A program made the position numbers and the translations under genes. Shown here piece after piece: positions 57,255 to 64,000 of a stretch of 64,000 nucleotides of DNA. The stretch comes from Cordylochernes scorpioides (taxonomy: Eukaryota; Arthropoda; Arachnida; Pseudoscorpiones; Chernetidae), in assembly GCA_030710605.1 (NCBI GenBank), contig CP092877.1, positions 1,011,385-1,075,384 on the forward strand, given 5' to 3'. The number at the start of each line of letters is the position of its first letter. Position 1 is the stretch's first letter. A model generated the notes under the pieces. The model did not search any database and was not told where the DNA came from. It saw nothing but the letters and a program-made list of their open reading frames with translations.

Positions 57255-59676
57255 CAAGCATGTCAAACTCGCGGCCCGCGGGCCTCATGCGGCCCACCAG
57301 ACAATATATTTTAATATTTTTTTTTTTATAAGTTAAAAAAAAAAAATTGTAGCCTAATTTTTAAAAATTGTAATTATACATAATTTATTTATTAATAACG
57401 AACCATTGGTCGCTATACATAAGTCGTAAGTTTTGATAATATTATACCTACATACATAACGTATTTACATCGCCATAAGTATTGTGTGCCTTAAAGTTTG
57501 AAGAAAATATTCTTTCGGAGTACTAGAATTTTTTTTTTTTAAGTTACGTTCAATAATTTGTGCAGTTATTCTGTGTCTGGTAAGTTAAAAAATATTAATT
57601 TTTAAAATTTTTTAAAATATTAATTAAAACGTTTTATTATTTTGTGTTAGCGATTACTAATTTTTTTCCAGACCTTTGTATTCAATATGTCTTCATCAAA
57701 ACCAAGTGGCAGTAAAACTAAACGAAAAATTGCTGACGAACATAGGAATTTTCAAGAAAAGTGGGAATTAGAGTATTTTTGCTCTGAAGTAAAAGATAAA
57801 ATCATCTGCTTGATATGTAATAATGCTATTAGTGTACCAAAATTATATAACATTAAACGTCATTATGAACAACATAAATCAAAATATGATACCTACGAAG
57901 GTTTAATGAGACAAGAAAAGTTAAAAGAGTTCAAGTTGGGAATGAAAAAACAACAGTTTATGTTTACTAAAGTATCACAAGAGAGTGAAGCGGCGGTGCA
58001 TGCAAGCTACGTTTTATCGGAGATGATAGCTAAACACTCAAAACCTTTTACTGAAGGTGATTTCATCAAGGAATGTTTACTTAAAGCTGCAGAAATTGTT
58101 TGTCCTGGAAGTGTGAAGACGTTTCAAGCAATATCTTTGTCTCGAAATACCGTTGTGGAAAGAGTTACTGATATGGCCAGAAATTTAAATGATCAGATAA
58201 AAGAAAAATCATCTTGTTTCGAAGCATTTTTCATTGCCTGTGATGAGAGTACGGACATTGGGGGCGTAGCTCAGTTAGCTGTTTTTTTTTTTCGAGCTTG
58301 CGACACGGATTTCAACATTTTTGAGGAATTATTCGAACTAGTACCGATGCATGGCACTACTACAGGAGAAGATATATTTAATTGCGTTTATGATCTTCTG
58401 CAAAAATACAATTTACCTCAATCAAAATTGACTTCTGTAGCAACAGATGGAGCTCCTTCAATGACTGGAAAAACCAACGGTTTCGTAGCATTACTGCGAA
58501 AAAAACTAAGTGAAATTTCTGATGGTTCCAATATTCATCATACGCATTGCATTATACATCAGGAAGTATTATGTACGAAGGTAATAAAAATGGAAAATGT
58601 GTTGACACCTATCAAAAAATGCATCAATTTCATAAGATCTCGAGGTTTCAAATCAGCGACAGTTCTCTCTGTTCTTAACTGAATTAGAAAGCGAATATTC
58701 AGGTTTATCATACTATACCGAGGTACGTTGGCTATCATACTCCATGGTTCTCAAACATTTTTGGGACTTGAAAGAAAAAATATGTCAGTTTTTAATAACC
58801 AAGAATCAAGACATCACTTTGTTTTCTGATCAAGTATGGTTGCAAGATTTTTCCTTCATGGTTGACATAACAAAACACTTGTCGGATTTAAATTTGAAAC
58901 TGCAAGGAAAGGATCAGATCATTACCAACATGTGTGACCAAGTTAATGCATTCAAATGTAAGCTAGTTCTTTGGGAAAAGCAGTTGAAAAACGAAGATTT
59001 AATGCACTTTCCGACATGCAACATGTACAAATCAAGTTTAGGTGAAACTGCATCGTATCAAAAATATGCGGAAAAAGTTTTAAGTCTTAGAAATGAATTT
59101 GAAACAAGGTTTTCTGATTTCAAATCTTTGGAAGGCAAGTTTACTTTGCTTTCTTCGATTTTCTCGATATATATAGAATCAGTACCTAATCATATGCAAA
59201 TGGAGGTAATAGATATCCAGTGCGATTCAGATTTAAAGGCAAAATTCATTGAAGTTGGCGTTTCTGAATTTTACAAATATTTGCCAGCCAGATTTGAAAA
59301 CACTCGAAAATTAGCATATGAAATTATGTCCATGTTTGGAAGTACTTATCGGTGCGAGCAGTTATTTTCACTTATGAAAGGAAATAAGTCTCCAATCAGA
59401 TCGAGATTACTGACGTTCACCTTGGGTCAGTTTTAAAATTAATCACTGCGAACAAGATTTCCCCCGAAGTAGGAAAGATGGTAGCAGAAAAGAGATGCCA
59501 AATATCAGGGAGAAAATATTAACTTTACTTTCTTTTTTCTTATTAGTATTTTTTTAAATAAACCTACATAAAAATGTTACTATAAAAATTTAATTACTTG
59601 CTTTCTTTTTTGCGGCCCACATAATCTTATTACTTTTTTATTTGGCCCGTGTTAGGATTTGAGTTTGACATGCTTG
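57255..59676 (+). mobile_element. hAT transposon, complete ends, 2422 bp
   Basis: Ends CAAGCATGTCAAACTC and GAGTTTGACATGCTTG are flanked by a perfect 8-bp target duplication TTGTAGGT (57247-57254 and 59677-59684). GC-rich blocks just inside the left end (gcggcccgcgggcc, gcggcccac) and the right end (gcggcccac, ggcccgtg) probably bind transposase. The single transposase gene has two frameshifts. The MITE at 16843-17151 is a deletion derivative of this family. Confidence 0.95.
57687..59523 (+). pseudogene. hAT transposase with BED zinc finger, two frameshifts
   Basis: This is a cut-and-paste transposase like those that gave rise to the vertebrate ZBED5/GTF2IRD2-type genes. A BED-type finger has C41, C44, H59 and H63 in the first 65 residues. 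The catalytic core has CDESTD with D186 and ATDGAPSM with D254. The frame breaks near 58660, where the family text (QFSLFLTELESEYSGLSYYT) continues in another frame. The C-terminal hAT dimerisation domain (EIMSMFGSTYRCEQLFSLMK) is in 58744-59436. A second shift near 59410 separates the tail, TDVHLGSVLKLITANK, which ends TAA at 59521-59523. Start ATG 57687 fits family length (about 610 codons). Inactive as read, but only by two small indels. Confidence 0.92.
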
Positions 59677-59684
59677 TTGTAGGT

Positions 59685-61436
59685 GGTGAAGTCAGGTCAT
59701 TAAAGAGATGAACTCAGCGTTGGGAAAATGGCGCCTTGCGCGCACGGCCCGCATCTACGCACGGCCAACGGGAAAATGGATGACAGGAAAGTTATTCACG
59801 AAATGGTGCAATCAATATTCAGGTCGTTTCACTTCTATATATAATCCGATAGTAATCAATAAACTTCTCGCAAAAACGACCTGACTAACTCCAATCTCCA
59901 ATGAGAGATCACCTCCAGAAGAAATCAGAAGTATCCATGTTTTAGGGTGAGGTCTCTCATGGGGGGTTCTAATGAATATATATATTGCTGCTCTGTCATA
60001 TATAGCCTCACATGTTATCCCGGAATTTAATATGTTATGAACTATAATAAACACTTTCAATCAAAAGGTAAAGGTCAGAAACAAGTTCGGAAGAAAACCC
60101 TACGATACCATCAAAGCCATAGAAAAGGAGCTCTGAGAGGACAGGAATACTGCTTGAGTCACCAACCTATGGCTGGTCGAGTAGAAATAGCGTCTGCTGA
60201 TAAACTGCGGTTCTTATAAATACGCGTTAAATGATTTCAATTTTTGTGCCAACTTTTTTCTGCGGATCCTGGGCTATAACTCATCTCATATTTCTCTTTT
60301 TATAATATCTCTTAAGAGCTTTCTCGTCCCAATTTATCCCTACTACTTGAGAGGGAGACGACCTTCCTGACTGGGGTATGACCGTGCAACGACTTACATT
60401 AGTTAAAGGATCAATCATAAAATAAACATTGATTTTTATCTACAAATATTTGCCTAAGAATTTTTTAACAAATCGGGAAAAGTCATTTTTAACTTCAAAA
60501 AAAAAAAAAAAAGTTAATAAATCCGAAAGCTGACGAGGCCAACGTGTAAATGCAGTCATTATCACCCTTTCTTTTCTTATCCCACGGAGTTTTAAACGGC
60601 TCTCCATTAGACGGCCGAGCCAGACATCGGTGGGACGGCCAATTGGAAGGAAGACTGCCTCAAGTACGGGAAACGGAAGCGACTAAGTGGCTCAAAGGTC
60701 CAGACGCTCGGTCCTTGGTTCCATCTTTAACACTGGCGATGGCGGTGTGTTTATTGCCAGAGAGCTTTGGTGTTAACTTTGGAGTGAATATAGTAATTTC
60801 TCTTTTATGCCAGGTAATAGGGTCATATTGTGTGCTCTTTAGAACGCATACAAATTTCAGATATCGATGAAGTTACTGTAAAATAATTTGTAATAAAAAG
60901 AGAAGTAGCGCTGAAATTTAAAATAACAACATCTCACTACTGCAGGAAGAATAAACGATGTGACCTGCCTAATGGGCCTTTCTTCATGGTGATTAGGGAA
61001 CTGAGAGAATATATTATTTTACTTCTTTAGCCTGGACACTTGAATATCCAAGTTTTAAGAGATTAATTCCTGTTTGAACACAATGGTGTGTTCCCATATA
61101 TCCGGGTTACACCAGGATATAAAACTTGAGAAATGAACGAAGTTTTTCTTTAAAAATATTGGAATAATTGAAACAATTTGATATATATTTATATATTTGT
61201 TAAAGTCCCTAAGTGAAGTTGTATAAAACAATATTATCGCAGTTAAAGATGAGAAAGACTCGCCGTGGAATCTTACCAGAACATTCCTAATAAACATTTG
61301 TTTTTAATTTTAGTAAAATAACCAAATTTCGTTAGACTATCTGCATTATTATAACCCACTTTTTATACCAATAATTTTCACTATATTACGAATTAAAAAT
61401 GTCCTTCAATAATTTAGAATTCTTTACGTCAAATAC
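59685..61436. other. No recognised gene; GC-rich frame inside
   Basis: A 106-codon open frame (60550-60870, +) lies in a GC-richer patch (60580-60780). Its peptide has no recognised domain. The rest is AT-rich. A host exon is possible but nothing supports it beyond composition. Confidence 0.3.
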
Positions 61437-62714
61437 ACAAGGGTGGATCAATAAAAAACGATAAAAGTTCAATAGAAAAAAAAACAGAGACCGAAACAAA
61501 TTTATATATGTATACACATTCAAATTGAACTTTGTTGATATATTTTTAAATATCTCAATAAAATAAACCATCTGGCAACATTTTTTCCCAATAAAAATGG
61601 CGACCAAAACAAACAGTTACACAAAGTATGAAATGCGAGCAGTAATACGTTTTATTTAACATGAAGGAGTTAAACCATTTAAAATTCACTCCAGAATGAA
61701 AGTTAATCTCAAAATCGAATTTTTGAATGGGTTAGAAAATTCAAAATCGGGATAGAAAGTTTGGATGACGCACTAAGACCTGGCGCCCCGGTCAAGGTTA
61801 GTGATGATGCAACCACCTGGGCCATTGACGAGATGATACAGAACGATCGTCACATTAGCATCATAGTTATTTATGTCGAACTCAACCTTAGTTATGGTAG
61901 TGTCCAAATATCATTACAAAACATTTATAGTACAGAAAAATTTGCACAAGATGGGTGTTTCGGCTGCTCACAAAGAAAATAAAGGAAAACGTTTTAACGT
62001 TTGTAAAGAGATTTTGGAACGTTATGATATTGAGGGTGAAGGTTTTCTTGATAGAATAGTGACTAGAGATGAATCATGGATTGCATATCACATTCCTGAC
62101 TCTAAAAGATCGAGTGCAGAATGGCATCATAAGGGTTCACCAACACCAAAGAAGTCAAGGATAACAGCTTCTGTTGTAAAAGTACTCTTAACTATTTTTG
62201 GGACAGTAAAGGATGCATCTTGAAAGATTATATTCCTAAAGGCCAAACTGTTAATAGCATAGTTTATTCTGAAACTCCTTTAAAAAAATAAAATAAAGCC
62301 AAAAATTCGTTCCAAAAGGCGTGGTTTGCTGAGAAAAGGTGTTTGCCTACAGTATGATATTGCTCAGCCCCACGTGGCAAATCTCACCATTGAAACCATC
62401 AATAAATTAAATTTTAAGGTTCTAGCCCATTCCCCTTATCCTCCTGACTTAACCCCGAGTGATTATTATTTATTTGGACACTTAAAAAGATTCCAAAGGG
62501 CATAACTTTCAAGACTGATGATAGGTTAAAAATGCGATGCATGGATGGCTTGCCCTACACACACGTCTTTTCTTAAAACGAATTTACAAACTACCTAACC
62601 TTTGGAAGAAGTGTATAGAAAAAGAAGGGAGGTTATGTAGAGGATTGAAAATAAAATTTTATTTTAGTTTGCACTTTTAAAAACTTCTATCGTTTTTTAT
62701 TGATCCACCCTTGT
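61437..62714 (+). mobile_element. mariner element, DD34D type, decayed
   Basis: Inverted ends start ACAAGGGTGGATCAATAAAA (61437) and end with the complement (62714). About 31 bases match with two or so differences. The TA target pair is not clear, perhaps through mutation. A broken transposase on the plus strand fills the interior. Confidence 0.82.
61597..62685 (+). pseudogene. mariner transposase, broken
   Basis: Begins MATKTNSYTKYEMRAVIRFI (ATG 61597). Then PGAPVKVSDDATTWAIDEMI and RHISI, part of the DNA-binding region, and NLHKMGVSAAHK. Next are VTRDESWIAYHIPDSKR (first catalytic aspartate, near 62070), YDIAQPHVA (second, near 62358), PYPPDLTPSDYYLFGHLK (third, near 62470) and a tail YKLPNLWKKCIEKEG. 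The order is complete for a ~345-residue mariner. Several stops and frameshifts, the first within 70 bases of the start, make it inactive. Confidence 0.85.
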
Positions 62715-62719
62715 TCTTA

Positions 62720-64000
62720 TTTTTTAAAGTTATATCTATTTACTCTCTAATAAGTGGGTGAAAATGAGGACATTTTACAAACTCTACTCATTAAATTCAA
62801 GATCTACACTGATGCATGTCATTTAATAGCTCTCCAATTACTCCTCTTGTTTTATATAGTTTTGATAGCTTAAAGAAGCTTCCATTATTCAAAGAACTTC
62901 ATGTAGATGAAGAATCTTTACCATAAACCAGAAGCGCGGCTTATGTATTCAAAATTCTAAGAGGATACAAGATGATTGACGGCTGACCCCTGTTGCACAA
63001 TGGCCCCAGGAATGAAGCCGGAATGTGAGCTACTTCTCACAGAATAGGAGGACGTCAAGATTGTTAAAGAAGATAAGAAGGCTAAATTTAAGCGTTGGAA
63101 TTATGTAAGAGCCTCTCTTATAACAAATGGTTTAATATTGGTAACCTCTTTGTTCAGTTCTATTTGAGGAGTTTCGGCTTAATTCAGACAGAAACCTTTG
63201 TTAGCTCAAACATCCGAAGAACTCTATCGCTCTTAGGCCGGCGGAGTTATCAACGATTGCTTCCTGCGATTGATTCTTCATTGTTTTGTACCTTCTGAAC
63301 CTGGCTGCTAAAATTGACACTATTATGAAAATGATAATTCAATTAAAATAGATATTTTTAACTCAAATTGTGTAAAGTTTCTAAATCTTATATCTTGGAA
63401 ATATCCCGTTCGTCCAATAAAACCATATTACGCCTTCAGTTTAATCACTAAAGTTGTCAGAATTCGAGTGAAAACTGCCTGGAGAAGGTTCTCAAGTGTA
63501 TGTACATACTAGCTTACATTGAAGTCATGTCTTACTGCATCATTAAATGAATATGATCTATTTGAATAAGTAATAGATTATATTTTCAATATGATTTAAA
63601 TTTCTAACACACACACACACAAAGCCTTTATTAAGACATTAGTCTTATACAGATTATCCGTACAAGGTGCAATATCAGGAAAAGAGCAGCACAGGAAACC
63701 AGTAGTTCCGCAACTATATACAATTATTAGTAATAAGGAAAAGTAAGATTTAATATGAAAGGTCGACGCCATCGCCCCAAGTCTTCAATTCCATAAGCGC
63801 GGAGCAGAAATAGGGACTAAGTTATTTAGTTCGCCATAAATATAGTATCCAGACACAAAAAAGGAGGTTTACTCCAGCACAGCGATCCATATTACCAGCT
63901 CCGCAATCTCATCGTCGACCAACACGATGGCCACTCGATGTTTCGTCATCATTCTGAGGTGTAAGAACAATAGCTTCCAAGTTCTCTTTTCTCCCTCTTT
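62720..64000. other. No recognised feature; short AC repeat
   Basis: AT-rich, with (AC)n at about 63608-63622. The open frame 63095-63298 (+) has no recognised family. Confidence 0.5.

Noticed and set aside
61437..62714. Exact TA target duplication for the 61-kb mariner
   Set aside because: The bases next to the inverted ends are aaatac and tcttat. I could not place TA on both sides without shifting the ends, so none is claimed.

Overview
This window looks like gene-poor, AT-rich nuclear DNA from an animal, most likely an invertebrate. The evidence is eukaryotic mobile DNA of many kinds: a Penelope-like element, two non-LTR retrotransposon remnants, Tc1-like, mariner (DD34D) and DD41D elements, a hAT element with a MITE derivative, Helitron-like elements and a hammerhead ribozyme. 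There are also minisatellites, AC microsatellites and two 100-base runs of N. I recognise no host protein-coding gene, so I do not name a species. The transposase mix would suit an arthropod, but that is only a guess.

Layout. 1-2195 is the first copy of a long direct duplication whose second copy is 47551-50520. 2213-4757 is a decayed Penelope-like element with inverted end repeats, cut by an assembly gap. 4858-9485 holds two tRNA-like SINE heads, a short GC-rich open frame and a 65-bp tandem repeat. 9486-10888 is a dead Tc1-like element. 11409-11524 is a perfect 33-bp inverted repeat, followed by non-LTR remnants at 11680-12540 (+) and 14659-16115 (-). 16843-17151 is a hAT MITE.

The centre is one ~9-kb segment present twice in tandem: copy A about 18103-27335 and copy B about 27681-40900, separated by unmatched sequence and a gap (27581-27680). 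Copy B carries a DD41D transposon with an intact 375-codon transposase (30309-31597), a 410-bp Helitron (32954-33363), a Helitron array carrying two tRNA-Gly-like genes (37295-38407) and a Tc1 element broken by a single stop (39281-40700). Copy A carries a fold-back repeat (19017-19805). Each copy supplies the empty site for the other's insertions, so element ends and target sites can be read almost to the base. The pair may be a real duplication or two haplotypes laid end to end by the assembler.

The right part holds transposase scraps (41.6-43.2 kb), a Tc1-like element split by a 991-bp Helitron with a 73-bp minisatellite inside (45.3-47.1 kb), and the second copy of the long duplication. 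That copy gained a 248-bp insert with a textbook type I hammerhead ribozyme (48167-48208) and a fold-back repeat. Further right are a pogo-like MITE, mariner fragments, a reverse-strand Helitron (55461-55854), a complete hAT element with 8-bp target duplications (57255-59676) and a decayed mariner (61437-62714).

The elements do not form a pathway. The window is a record of nested insertions: Tc1-like, then Helitron; duplication, then independent insertions in each copy. The items most worth following are the tRNA-carrying Helitron array, the hammerhead insert family, the ~375-bp fold-back repeat family and the intact DD41D transposon.
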